Shown here: positions 25,521-34,181 of the stretch, piece after piece
Layout: each line of letters begins with the position of its first letter
Numbering within the stretch: the first letter of the stretch is position 1
DNA from: Paenibacillus helianthi
GTDB lineage: Bacteria > Bacillota > Bacilli > Paenibacillales > Paenibacillaceae
Direction: 5' to 3'
NCBI RefSeq assembly: GCF_001909055.1
Contig: NZ_LVWI01000001.1
Span: 372,001-436,000 of the forward strand
DNA length: 64,000 nt
The notes under the pieces: generated by a model
The model's input: only the letters and a program-made list of their open reading frames with translations
What the model was told of the DNA's origin: nothing
Databases searched by the model: none
Translations under genes and position numbers: made by a program

Positions 25521-25899
25521 CCTGTTTTGCATCCTCCTCAATCTTTCTATCAAAATTACGCAGCTTAACAAACTGGTCATATCGTCCAGTCCAGGTCAGC
25601 CAGGCCAGAACAATCAACCCGCCAGTTGTACCGATCTGAGCAATGGTCCACCCCTCCAGCAGCCACGCGGACAACTCCAGACTCGCAAAACCAAATACGG
25701 CTGAGGCACGGATCAGCAGCACAATGATCATTTTGAACGTATAAGCTACCAAGAAAAAAAGCATCGCCAGCATAAAGACACTGACAACGCCTTTTCGAAA
25801 TCGTTCATGAAAATATGCCCTATGCTTCACCAAAATGTACAGCGCCGTCACAATCGCAATGACGTACAGCACCAACAATAAACCATCAATGAACCCCAT
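25507..25899 (-). CDS. Polytopic small membrane protein of the lysis module
   Basis: A 130-residue protein from ATG 25899 after AGGGGGAT. About four hydrophobic segments (FIDGLLLVLYVIAIVTALYI, GVVSVFMLAMLFFLVAYTF, MIIVLLIRASAVFGF, QIGTTGGLIVLAWLTW) are followed by a charged tail. Its position between other small membrane proteins and the amidase suggests a holin, antiholin or spanin-like function. Confidence 0.7.
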   Translation of the reverse strand: MGFIDGLLLVLYVIAIVTALYILVKHRAYFHERFRKGVVSVFMLAMLFFLVAYTFKMIIVLLIRASAVFGFASLELSAWLLEGWTIAQIGTTGGLIVLAWLTWTGRYDQFVKLRNFDRKIEEDAKQDDQK

Positions 25900-26083
25900 G
25901 GTGATCCCCCTTATCGTACACAAGATACTTTGCAAATCGATTACGCTCGATCTCAGCTTGTATCTCTTGTGACATGTTTTTGTATCTGTTGATAGATATC
26001 GCTACCCGGCTTGATGCTTGGCTGATCTCTTTTTCTAACTCGCCGTGCCGGGGGAATAAACGGTGAATCCACTTTATAATCAC
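25886..26083 (-). CDS. Small basic protein of the lysis module
   Basis: A 65-residue protein from GTG 26083 after GGGGAGG (IIKWIHRLFPRHGELEKEIS...RYKNMSQEIQAEIERNRFAK). It is an amphipathic helical protein with no clear membrane span. It overlaps the next gene by 14 bases. Unknown function. Confidence 0.6.
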   Translation of the reverse strand: MIIKWIHRLFPRHGELEKEISQASSRVAISINRYKNMSQEIQAEIERNRFAKYLVYDKGDHHGVH

Positions 26084-26085
26084 GG

Positions 26086-26388
26086 TTATCCTCCCCTGTC
26101 CTCGGTATTTTCTGGATTAACGGCATTGTGATCAATCTTCAGCCGCTGCAGCACCTCAAGAGTGGGCTGCATAAATGCCTTGCGCTCACTGTCCAGGATT
26201 TCCTGCAGGTGATCATTATCCTGCAAGGCCCGATCTAGCATTTCACGCGGAACCAGTTTACCGGTAGCCACCGCCCGCCACTGCACGTATGCAAAGATCA
26301 GAAAAAGGAACAAAAGCACTACGGACAGTCCGTATTTTTCCACTAACGGCAATAATCTTTCAAGGTCTGATATACGCTCAGCTTCCAT
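26086..26388 (-). CDS. Single-span membrane protein of the lysis module
   Basis: A 100-residue protein with one membrane helix (YGLSVVLLFLFLIFAYVQW) and a cytoplasmic helical tail. Holin-like accessory proteins of this shape precede Gram-positive endolysins. The following gene begins 3 bases after its stop. Confidence 0.68.
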   Translation of the reverse strand: MEAERISDLERLLPLVEKYGLSVVLLFLFLIFAYVQWRAVATGKLVPREMLDRALQDNDHLQEILDSERKAFMQPTLEVLQRLKIDHNAVNPENTEDRGG

Positions 26389-26410
26389 TCCCCCGCGCTC
26401 CCTTCTCTCT

Positions 26411-26641
26411 CTATTTATCTGGTTCGCTTAAATCTGCTTTGACCTTATCGTATACTGCTTTCTGCTGGGCCTCTTGTATGGATGCGAGAGCTTCGGAAAT
26501 ATGAATATCGATTTGCTGCAGCAGCTCGTATTGTCTGCCTGGATGAGCGTTTGTAACAATAGATATGACATCGATGACTTCCTGCACCGGCTGTGCGAGA
26601 TCTATGGATACGTCGAGCTTGGTTACTTTGGCCAGAGGAAT
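26411..26641 (-). CDS. Small phage protein with an unusual start
   Basis: About 77 residues (TKLDVSIDLAQPVQEVIDVI...HPGRQYELLQQIDIHISEAL), helical and soluble. The upstream AAAGGAGGTGATT matches the 16S anti-Shine-Dalgarno almost fully, but the only standard start codon (GTG 26644) overlaps it. Better-spaced options are ATT 26641 or CTG 26635, both rare starts. The coordinate given is therefore tentative. Confidence 0.55.
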   Translation of the reverse strand: MPLAKVTKLDVSIDLAQPVQEVIDVISIVTNAHPGRQYELLQQIDIHISEALASIQEAQQKAVYDKVKADLSEPDK

Positions 26642-26664
26642 CACCTCCTTTCGGGCAAAATAAA

Positions 26665-26685
26665 AGAGCCCTCAAAAGAGGACTC
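26665..26685 (-). terminator. Terminator within the late operon
   Basis: A GAG-CCTC/GAGG-CTC type stem with a short loop, followed on the minus strand by TTTTATTTT. It overlaps the stop codon of the small membrane-protein gene and ends the cargo pair upstream. Confidence 0.65.
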
Positions 26686-26884
26686 ACTGTGAAATGTTAT
26701 CGTCGACCCAGCCAATATCTTGGACATAACGTTGGGTATGTCCCGTTATGATGTTCACTTTTAGCGGTGTAATTGAACCACCATTCATGTACTGAAGATA
26801 TTTATAAGGCGTAGGGTAGATCAGCAGGCTGAAAGCCACTATCAGCAGCAGGATTCCAATAAAGTAGATGACGGGCTTCTTCAT
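26684..26884 (-). CDS. Small membrane-anchored protein
   Basis: A 66-residue protein: an N-terminal helix (VIYFIGILLLIVAFSLLIYP) and an extracytoplasmic tail with YKYLQYMNGGSITPLKVNII. Its ATG overlaps the stop of the stalk-domain gene (ATGA), so the two are coupled. Function unknown. Confidence 0.65.
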   Translation of the reverse strand: MKKPVIYFIGILLLIVAFSLLIYPTPYKYLQYMNGGSITPLKVNIITGHTQRYVQDIGWVDDNISQ

Positions 26885-27393
26885 TGAGCTTCAAGTGCCG
26901 CGATTTCATCCTTCAGCTTCTCGTTTTCTTCAGTCAGTCTCTTGATCTCGGCAGTGGTTCTTGCATATCCCTCAGTAGATTCAAATTTATAGTAATTTGA
27001 ATTTTTCTCATCCTCATAACCGTCTGACAGTGTCTTAGCTAAAATCTTCAATGTATCTTCATTTTTAGCAAGCTGATTTTTTTTCTGCACCAGTTGCATT
27101 TCTACTGTATCCTGCAACGATTCTGATATGATAGTGGTCAAGTCCTTACCCTTTTCCAAAGTAATCTTCCTCCCATCGACGGACAAAGTTGTACCTGTCG
27201 CCTCAGACATAATGCGGACAGGAACATAAGCAGTTCCATTGATAATAGCTGCATCAGCAATTTTCTTGCCGCCCTGTTCTATTTCATAGGTTCCGGTTAC
27301 TTTTGCCCCTATAAGGGAAGTTCCCGCAGCAAATCCTATTGATCCCCCCAGCAACAGTACTACTGCAACTGCTCCAACAATTCTCTTTTTCAT
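26881..27393 (-). CDS. Exported stalk-domain protein encoded in the prophage
   Basis: A 170-residue protein with a signal peptide (KRIVGAVAVVLLLGGSIGFAAG), a copper-amine-oxidase-N-like stalk domain (AAIINGTAYVPVRIMSEATG...LSVDGRKITLEKG) and a C-terminal coiled coil (TAEIKRLTEENEKLKDEIAA). Such domains are common in Paenibacillus surface proteins but not a phage structural part. It is therefore likely lysogenic-conversion cargo placed between tail and lysis genes. Confidence 0.8.
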   Translation of the reverse strand: MKKRIVGAVAVVLLLGGSIGFAAGTSLIGAKVTGTYEIEQGGKKIADAAIINGTAYVPVRIMSEATGTTLSVDGRKITLEKGKDLTTIISESLQDTVEMQLVQKKNQLAKNEDTLKILAKTLSDGYEDEKNSNYYKFESTEGYARTTAEIKRLTEENEKLKDEIAALEAQ

Positions 27394-27453
27394 ATCAAGC
27401 CTCCTGAATATATGATCTACTAATTATATCCATAAGGCGACTATTTGAATAGA

Positions 27454-29433
27454 TTAAGAGGCGTCTTCAAGTGCCTGTACTCTTCCAGCCAGCAATAATA
27501 ACGATGTCCCAAGATTATCGAGTCTGAGGTTAATGTAATCCAGATCTGAAGCTGTTAATATTTTGTTTGCAGCTACACCTGGAGCTCCGATATATGCTCC
27601 AAAAGAGGGCTGCAACGTCACATAGGATCCTTTTAGAAAAAGATCTAGAACCGCTTCAACCCTAATATCATTCGACCCTCTCAACTTCAACTCTTTTGTA
27701 GAATCAGTGAAAGAGATATATGCTGAATAACCTCCTGAGTCAACAAACTCAATTTTACGATCGTTCAACGCCCCTATCAGTCCCATATAAAGGTTATTAC
27801 CGATCCGAGCATCTCGCGTAACATTGATGTCTGTGTCCGTGATGATCTGACCAGCTCGAAACACAGAAGCGTAGATCTCACTTTCCTCTACCAGACCAGT
27901 CAGTGTAATCGACCTCGCAACTACATCACCCTGCATATTTACACGAAATGGCGCGCTCCCCCAATCCGCATGGCCTGCGCTGATTCCGTTGGTGTTAATC
28001 TTGGTGATGCTATTCCCGCTTCCGATTTCCATGGAAACGAAGCTACCGAGCACTCCTGCAATAACCTCAGCTGATATCCCCCTTCCCGTCATGGCCGTTC
28101 GTGCCGTGACTCCGCCGTCCTCTGTTATGATGATCCCCCGTGATGTCATAACCATCTGCACATTCGGATGATCCACTTCTTCCAGGACGATACCCCGGCT
28201 GTCGTAGATGATCTCGCTCTTGGAAGCGTTGATGTCTAAGACGGCCTGCTTGGCAAACTCCTCAAAGGCAGCTGCCCGCACTCGGCCTCCGGACAGTAGG
28301 TCATTCAGTATCTGCTTGCTGCGCTCTATGTCCGCCATTACCTGCGTATCATCCCGCATCTGGTAATTGGAAAGAGTAGCCTGTGAGTGCTTATCCATGG
28401 CAAAAGGATACTCGGTTAGCTCCATCACCCTGCAGCTTACACGTTGCAGCTCCATATCCGGATCGAAGGCATAGACAGTGTCTCCCAGCCGGGGCTGCTG
28501 CTCATCAGGATCGATCTTGTAAATGTCCGCAGAACTGACTCCGATCTCGAACTCGGGCATTTCCTTCTTATGAAGAGCCTCCCGGGTGGCAATCAGCAGT
28601 TCGACAGGATCCTCGATGTTCTGGTCGATCATTTCCCCGTCATAGAAGGTATTGACATTGTTGGTCCAGTACTGTGCGTAGGGCGAAATCAGATAATTTA
28701 CGGCCAGTTTGTTATCTACGATGGCGCCGGGAACGGACTCCAGTAGGCTGCGTTCCTCGGCGGTCAGGTAGTCGGCGGATAAGCCAATGAATGTCCGGCC
28801 GTCCTTCATCTGGCTGAACAACCGGGTGGTCAGGTTTGAATATTCGTCCTTAAAGCTATCGCTGATGATGTTCTTTCGGAACCGGTATTCGAAACCGTCA
28901 TCACTTCCGATACGTTTATACAAGTGAATTACCGTGTTATCTGGTTCGATCTCGCATCCGTACAGGTTCGCTGTTTCTTGAATGGCGGCTAGAGCCGTAG
29001 TCGCTCCCCAGTCCTTGACGTCCCGCAGGTCGAAGGCGTCATGTGTGACGAAGGTGTATACACCGCCAGTGACTGCACTGATCTTGTTCAGAAGTACACT
29101 GATGTGGACTCCATAGGCCTCTTCGATGTAATCGTCATAGGGAATCTTGAAGTCGATCATCTTGAACATAATATGCGTGCAGATTACTTGGGCGCTGATC
29201 ACCTTGTTGCTTCGATCCCGTGCACGACTCTGGATGACATAAAATTGACCACGCTCGTCTTGAACGTGGCCCTTGGGGATGATTTTCTCTTTGTAATCGT
29301 CGCTGGTCATCGGAACAGTGAATGATATCTCATAGTCACTGTTCAGCCGACGGCGGCGCTGGACGTCGGTACATTGAATCAACAGGCCGGTTGGGATGAG
29401 ATTGCGGTCGAAGGATTTGAGGTGCTTCTGCAT
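27454..29433 (-). CDS. Phage tail spike / tail endopeptidase-like protein
   Basis: A 659-residue tail-tip protein. The N-terminus matches the Gp37/prophage-endopeptidase-tail family that follows Dit in siphophages (LIPTGLLIQCTDVQRRRRLN, YEISFTVPMTSDDYKEKIIP, GQFYVIQSRARDRSNKVISA). The middle has the usual AALHKKEMPEFEIGVS-like region, and after about residue 400 the protein is a beta-rich fibre (ISAGHADWGSAPFRVNMQGD). It would form the tip that contacts the host surface. Confidence 0.85.
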   Translation of the reverse strand: MQKHLKSFDRNLIPTGLLIQCTDVQRRRRLNSDYEISFTVPMTSDDYKEKIIPKGHVQDERGQFYVIQSRARDRSNKVISAQVICTHIMFKMIDFKIPYDDYIEEAYGVHISVLLNKISAVTGGVYTFVTHDAFDLRDVKDWGATTALAAIQETANLYGCEIEPDNTVIHLYKRIGSDDGFEYRFRKNIISDSFKDEYSNLTTRLFSQMKDGRTFIGLSADYLTAEERSLLESVPGAIVDNKLAVNYLISPYAQYWTNNVNTFYDGEMIDQNIEDPVELLIATREALHKKEMPEFEIGVSSADIYKIDPDEQQPRLGDTVYAFDPDMELQRVSCRVMELTEYPFAMDKHSQATLSNYQMRDDTQVMADIERSKQILNDLLSGGRVRAAAFEEFAKQAVLDINASKSEIIYDSRGIVLEEVDHPNVQMVMTSRGIIITEDGGVTARTAMTGRGISAEVIAGVLGSFVSMEIGSGNSITKINTNGISAGHADWGSAPFRVNMQGDVVARSITLTGLVEESEIYASVFRAGQIITDTDINVTRDARIGNNLYMGLIGALNDRKIEFVDSGGYSAYISFTDSTKELKLRGSNDIRVEAVLDLFLKGSYVTLQPSFGAYIGAPGVAANKILTASDLDYINLRLDNLGTSLLLLAGRVQALEDAS

Positions 29434-29465
29434 GTTGAAAACTCCTTTCGATTAAACTCATAAAA

Positions 29466-29493
29466 AAGTGCTACTGAATTAGCAGTAGCACTT
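29466..29493 (-). terminator. Terminator of the Abi-alpha gene
   Basis: A perfect 11-bp stem (AAGTGCTACTG and complement) with a 6-base loop, followed by TTTTTT on the minus strand, 16 bases after the stop. Confidence 0.9.
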
Positions 29494-29508
29494 AATAAAT
29501 TATAGACA

Positions 29509-30306
29509 TCAACAATTTATGCTTTCTATGAATTTTCTACCGTATGAAGTGATTAAGTATCTCCCCTTGTAAATCTCTATTGATGCATTTTCTCTAATCA
29601 CAAGACCAGACGCTAGGCTTTGTTCTGCCTTAACTTTATCAGCATTTAACCTGTTGATAATAACTTCATATTTTGGAAGTAAATAATCGATATAATGATA
29701 TTCTTTTCGAATAATTCCACATTTCTCTAGATTATCTAAATAGAAATCTGAGTTATCAGGAAAAACAAGTTCGACTTCTTCTAAAATATCACTTTCTTTA
29801 ATACCAAGATATATAGGAAAGGAATTATCTACTAAAGCTAGTTCAGCAAATATAATCTCATGATTGTTAAAATAGATATTTATTATTTTCGCTTCATCTT
29901 CACTTATGTTCTTAATGACATCAATAAAGCCAGGATGAGCATATTTAGCTCTTTCGATCATCGATGCATTTGTTAAGAGATTTATGAATAGTTCGGCAAT
30001 TTCTTCGTTTGTAACAGTAAACAGCTCATCGAGAATCTTCAAGCCAATAGTAGGTTGAACAATACCGATATGCTCTTCAGGAATAGCCTCCATCTTTTTC
30101 CGGTACTTGTCCATATGATGTTGGAAGAATACTGAGGCATTGGCATTTGCCAGCTTTAATGGTAGTAGAATAGTATTTCCTAAATCAAGTACTGTTCCTA
30201 AAGCTTGTCCGACCTTTTGTAAACCTGGTTGTGCTACATCTGGGTATACCATCTTCATTACTTCAAGTCCGTTGTCTGTTACTTTGCCAAGTCCGAATAA
30301 GTCCAT
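29509..30306 (-). CDS. Abi-alpha (DUF4393) family protein, likely phage-exclusion cargo
   Basis: A 265-residue protein. The DUF4393/Abi-alpha signature is clear in the first 150 residues: DVAQPGLQKVGQALGTVLDLGNTILLPL split by the conserved LGT, then KYRKKMEAIPEEHI, then FTVTNEEIAELFINLLTNAS and AHPGFIDVIKNISEDEAKII. The C-terminal part (CGIIRKEYHYIDYLLPKYEV) is a winged-helix-like region. The family is named for abortive infection in lactococci. The gene is AT-rich, lies inside the tail module, and has its own terminator and a hairpin over its ribosome site. That suggests independent expression in the lysogen. Confidence 0.83.
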   Translation of the reverse strand: MDLFGLGKVTDNGLEVMKMVYPDVAQPGLQKVGQALGTVLDLGNTILLPLKLANANASVFFQHHMDKYRKKMEAIPEEHIGIVQPTIGLKILDELFTVTNEEIAELFINLLTNASMIERAKYAHPGFIDVIKNISEDEAKIINIYFNNHEIIFAELALVDNSFPIYLGIKESDILEEVELVFPDNSDFYLDNLEKCGIIRKEYHYIDYLLPKYEVIINRLNADKVKAEQSLASGLVIRENASIEIYKGRYLITSYGRKFIESINC

Positions 30307-30313
30307 ATGTCCC

Positions 30314-30354
30314 CCGCCTTTGTATTATTTTATCCTAATAAAATAATACGGCGG
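30314..30354 (-). promoter_or_regulatory. Hairpin covering the Abi-alpha ribosome site
   Basis: A perfect 12-bp repeat GTATTATTTTAT / ATAAAATAATAC (30322-30333 and 30338-30349) with a CCTA loop is extended by CCGCC / GGCGG at the ends. On the message, the distal GGCGG arm is part of the GGCGGGGGA Shine-Dalgarno 8 bases before the ATG. Folding would therefore hide the ribosome site. It may alternatively be a DNA operator. Confidence 0.65.
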
Positions 30355-30608
30355 TATAGGGACACTGGTCTCATTTCAATAAAAATTTATTGCGCAGTAT
30401 GGTCCTAATCTGAAGCTTGCATTAAGTCAAAACATTTCATGGGTATAATACAAAAAAATCTGGATTTTTTTACCGCGCCTATTTACTATTTCCAAAGAAA
30501 TGGGGACTACTCTAAAACTCATTCAAGCAAGTTTTCAGAAACGATGAACAACTACACCGGAATAATCTGGAGTTTTTGTGCATTTTTCAGTTCTGTACGT
30601 GAATAGGA
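30355..30608. other. Non-coding stretch between Abi-alpha and acyltransferase
   Basis: No gene is visible. TATAAT at 30444-30449 on the plus strand has a TTAAGT box 16 bases upstream and is followed at once by a palindrome AAAAAAATC-TG-GATTTTTTT (30452-30471). On the minus strand TTGACT occurs near 30423-30428 but lacks a good -10. This region probably holds the Abi-alpha promoter. Its exact position is uncertain. Confidence 0.4.
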
Positions 30609-31760
30609 TTATAAATTATTCGTCGGGTATATCTCCTTCGAGCTTGTATTGGACTTTTTAGAATATCTCAAAGATAAACTTTGTCCAATGGCAATAGACG
30701 TATTCTCCACTAAATACCAAGAGGCGGTAGATACAACAAAAATACTAAGTAGAGAAATACAATAGATTCCCCAAATAGGTAAAGTACCTATGAATAAATA
30801 AAGAGTAGCCATCAAAATAGGAAGATGGTATAGGTATAAACTATAAGAAATTTTCCCTGAATATGCTATTGGCTTAAGCGAAAGGAAAAAAGAAACCTTA
30901 CTAGAACTCAGAGAAAGAATGATGAAAATCACTCCAGCAATTAGAATCAGCCAATCGGAAACGATGTACTGAAAATCACCCGAAATAAAATGCTGTATTC
31001 CGTACGACAGAGTATAAAAGCATAATGCTATTAGCAATATTGTATATTTAAGTAATCGATTTAACTGCTTAAAGTAATTTATTAAAATCTGGCGATTTTT
31101 AGCTAGCAATGCACCTACCATAAATATTGATACATAATGAAGTGAGTCAATGTAACTCGTAAAAAATCCTTCCGATATATCAAACCTATCAACAAGACTC
31201 GTCCCACTAACTAAAGACAGTGCGAGAGCGATAAAAATATTAGTCTTCCAGTTAAACCTCAAGATAAAAACCATCAATATAGGGAAAATGAGAGATATCC
31301 TCATCTCATGAACTAAAGACCAAAAGACCGGATTCAATGCATCCGTATTGAAATTAGTAATTAATAGGAAATGGTTAATTATCAGTTCTTTATCTAACTT
31401 TATCGCCCATAAACGATTTATAGCCTCAAACCCCTCTACACCTCCACTATAGAAAGCTTTCTTCATTAAAAGGACAAAACCAAGGGCTACCACATAGGGA
31501 AGATAAATTCGGAAAACCCTTTTTATCAAAAACTGCCTATAACTAAACGGCTTTTTTTTGTAAAAAGGTAAAGAAAGAACAAAACCACTTAGTAGAAAGA
31601 AAACTATAACAGCTTCGTGTCCCGCCCAGAATATTCTTAATGGAGTAAACTGCAAAACAGATTGAAAGAGGAAAGGAGTTATGGTTAAAATATGACTCAA
31701 AATAACTGATAACGCTGCCAGTCCCCTAATTTCATCTAGTTGATTAATACGATTTTTCAC
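30609..31760 (-). CDS. Membrane acyltransferase (acyltransferase 3 / OafA type), cargo
   Basis: A 383-residue integral membrane protein with about ten helices, starting at GTG after GGGAGAGGG. The acyltransferase 3 signature is present: NRINQLDEIRGLAALSVILSH with the catalytic-region His, FFLLSGFVLSLPFYKK, and KISYSLYLYHLPILMATLYL. These enzymes acetylate cell-surface sugars or peptidoglycan. In a prophage this would alter the receptor layer and exclude other phages. It is AT-rich relative to the tail genes and next to Abi-alpha. Confidence 0.88.
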   Translation of the reverse strand: MKNRINQLDEIRGLAALSVILSHILTITPFLFQSVLQFTPLRIFWAGHEAVIVFFLLSGFVLSLPFYKKKPFSYRQFLIKRVFRIYLPYVVALGFVLLMKKAFYSGGVEGFEAINRLWAIKLDKELIINHFLLITNFNTDALNPVFWSLVHEMRISLIFPILMVFILRFNWKTNIFIALALSLVSGTSLVDRFDISEGFFTSYIDSLHYVSIFMVGALLAKNRQILINYFKQLNRLLKYTILLIALCFYTLSYGIQHFISGDFQYIVSDWLILIAGVIFIILSLSSSKVSFFLSLKPIAYSGKISYSLYLYHLPILMATLYLFIGTLPIWGIYCISLLSIFVVSTASWYLVENTSIAIGQSLSLRYSKKSNTSSKEIYPTNNL

Positions 31761-31849
31761 AAACAGCCCTCTCCCTATCTCTATTTATCTCATGACATAA
31801 TTACCATATTACAACAATGAAATAGATATGGATATGACGGAATTCGACT

Positions 31850-33370
31850 TCACTTTGACTTATAGATATACACCCGTCCGAACTTTATAGTTAAGGATGA
31901 CGCACCCCTTGAGAACATCAACAACCTTGAATTAACTGTTCCAACAGGCGGCGTGAAATCCTTGAACACGGTACAAGCCGGTATCTTCTTCGCGTATATA
32001 TTCAAAGCGTCATTCGATCCGATTGGAGTGCCGACTGAATCATAATGAGTAAATCCGATCACTACTGTTACATCCGCGTCATCCTTGTTATCGATATCAA
32101 ATTCTAAATCGAATTCAATCCGATAAACTGTGTTTTGTACAAGGCTTCCGACATCCCCATATATACCGGCAGACTGTAATGTAGTAGACGTTTTCCGAAC
32201 AACCTGGTACTTGCCGCCTTTAGGATTATCCTCAAGGGTGTATGTCGAGCCAGTGTTCTCTACTTTTGACCAATAGTCAGCAAGCCCGTCCGCGTTACTG
32301 TCAAGAGTAAAGGCACAGTTGTCCTTTGTGGGGTATTCTCCCTTGGCATAATTGTATGGGTAATCAGCATTTTGATAAATCGACGGCGAAGGAAAATACT
32401 TTTCCACTTCACGTGCGATAAGATACGCACCATATACGGACAAGTGAAGATTGTCCGCGACATGGATGTAATCCAGCGAAGTACCGTCCTCTTTCGCCAA
32501 GGGGTTATAAGTATCTATGAACCGAATCATTTTCTCCTGGCACATAACCATGAGGCGCATATTGTACTCTCTGATCTTCGTATTATCAGCAGGGAAGTCG
32601 TTACGCGGGGGCACTGCTAGAAATATTGGCTCGATCTTAGCATCGAGTAGCTTATCGGCAATTTGAGTCACGTTGTAGACTATATTCCCTAATGGCTCAC
32701 TACCATGCAAGTCGTTTGTACCCACAAGGATGATACATTGCCGGGGTCTCAGATCAATAACATTCGTCTGGATACGAGCCAACACTTGAGCGCTCCAGCT
32801 TCCCCATACTCCCCGATTCTCGATGGGCTTCTTAAGAAAGTAACTTAACCATTTCGGTATTGATCCACCTGCTGTCGGGTCGCCTACCGATAGGCTATCT
32901 CCCTCCATGAAGATATCAGACTTAATTGCTACAATATCCTTTACGGTCACAATTTGGGCACTGTTGTCGCTGATTTGCTCAGCTGTCACCGCCAACTGTG
33001 CAGCAGTCTGAAGGTACTCCGTGTCCACTCGATCTTTCAGGGTGTCGTATGTTGTCCCGGATACACTGACAGCTGCAGCTGCAGCTTGCGTACCATCACC
33101 ACCATCTACTATGACGTTGTCGAGAGTATCTTTTAAGCCATCCAACCCTTCTTTGATATTTGTTGCCCCAACGACAGCTCCGTCATAAGTGACATGTTCG
33201 GCAGGGTGGGCGGCCGTTGAGGCTTTGTGAGTTGTGATATCGCTCTGAGCTCCCGTAATTCGTCCTTCATGGTCGGTTAAGTCCGTCTGGATGTCTGCAT
33301 AGTTATCGTTGTGGCTCTGTAAATCCGGAAAATCAAGACGTTTGGAGATGATTCTGCGGTTAAAAATCAT
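31850..33370 (-). CDS. Tail fibre with SGNH-hydrolase domain
   Basis: A 506-residue receptor-binding protein. The N-terminal 140 residues are a helical, low-complexity stem (NDNYADIQTDLTDHEGRITG). The centre is an SGNH/GDSL hydrolase: Ser159 in MEGDSLSVG, Gly/Asn in VGTNDLHG, and the Asp-His pair in VADNLHLSVYG. The C-terminal 150 residues are a carbohydrate-binding-like beta domain (GSTYTLEDNPKGGKYQVVRK). It probably deacetylates surface polysaccharide during adsorption. It directly precedes the acyltransferase cargo gene in the transcript. Confidence 0.85.
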   Translation of the reverse strand: MIFNRRIISKRLDFPDLQSHNDNYADIQTDLTDHEGRITGAQSDITTHKASTAAHPAEHVTYDGAVVGATNIKEGLDGLKDTLDNVIVDGGDGTQAAAAAVSVSGTTYDTLKDRVDTEYLQTAAQLAVTAEQISDNSAQIVTVKDIVAIKSDIFMEGDSLSVGDPTAGGSIPKWLSYFLKKPIENRGVWGSWSAQVLARIQTNVIDLRPRQCIILVGTNDLHGSEPLGNIVYNVTQIADKLLDAKIEPIFLAVPPRNDFPADNTKIREYNMRLMVMCQEKMIRFIDTYNPLAKEDGTSLDYIHVADNLHLSVYGAYLIAREVEKYFPSPSIYQNADYPYNYAKGEYPTKDNCAFTLDSNADGLADYWSKVENTGSTYTLEDNPKGGKYQVVRKTSTTLQSAGIYGDVGSLVQNTVYRIEFDLEFDIDNKDDADVTVVIGFTHYDSVGTPIGSNDALNIYAKKIPACTVFKDFTPPVGTVNSRLLMFSRGASSLTIKFGRVYIYKSK

Positions 33371-33386
33371 GTCCGAATGCTCCTTT

Positions 33387-34181
33387 CTAAAAGAGGTATT
33401 TGTATCTATAGATGACTTCCAGCGCGAACGCCGGGCTGTTCGCCGTCACCGTCAGTATCGTCTCCCCTGGCGGTAGCTTAAGAAATACGGCGTTGCTGCG
33501 CGAGAATGCATTACTTCCATTCAGCCGTACTGTGCATTTATCTGGGTCGCTGTTGACCTCCAGCACATCATTCGTGCCGATGCTACCGGAAAAAGTGAAG
33601 GTATGATTGCCATCGCTGATGGACAGGTCAGCGAATGAGCCAGTGATTCGAATCAGCGGATACGCTATATCTGAACCCTCGTTATTTATGGTCACGTTCT
33701 GTCCGCTGGATGTGATGTCGAAATAAGAATCGGAGATATAAAAATAGCCCTCCCCGTAGGAAAGGCCCTGTCCATATTCACGTAGCTCCGTGTCCTGTAC
33801 TGACTCTACCCACGGATCATCCATCTTCAAAGGAACATTAATCAGCCGATTACCGGTTGAAGTATCGAATGACATGGAGCCACGATACTCAGCAATGTAC
33901 CGTTTGTCCGGCCTGTCGTCGAAGATGATAATCAACGGTCCACGCCGGACATTGAACACGTTGGCCAGCAGCGCCACAGTGCCATCGTAATCATCACCCA
34001 TGATAAATAGACCCAAGCCAATTGGCCGCGCCGCGTAGGTACTGCCGAAGTTCCTGACTCCATCTCTGCCAGCTATCTTGACGATATTTTCCTCCGTCTC
34101 TGGCAAAGCAGGAATCTCCCGGCTTACCAGCATAATATCAAGCGTCGACAGCCATGTTCCATTTACAGATACGTCATTCAT
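33387..34181 (-). CDS. Distal tail protein (Dit)
   Basis: A 264-residue protein of the phage tail / Dit family: N-terminal DVSVNGTWLSTLDIMLVSRE, then PLIIIFDDRPDKRYIAEYRG and NVPLKMDDPWVESV. It overlaps the tape-measure stop by 4 bases. Dit forms the hub ring joining the tail tube to the tip proteins. Confidence 0.88.
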   Translation of the reverse strand: MNDVSVNGTWLSTLDIMLVSREIPALPETEENIVKIAGRDGVRNFGSTYAARPIGLGLFIMGDDYDGTVALLANVFNVRRGPLIIIFDDRPDKRYIAEYRGSMSFDTSTGNRLINVPLKMDDPWVESVQDTELREYGQGLSYGEGYFYISDSYFDITSSGQNVTINNEGSDIAYPLIRITGSFADLSISDGNHTFTFSGSIGTNDVLEVNSDPDKCTVRLNGSNAFSRSNAVFLKLPPGETILTVTANSPAFALEVIYRYKYLF

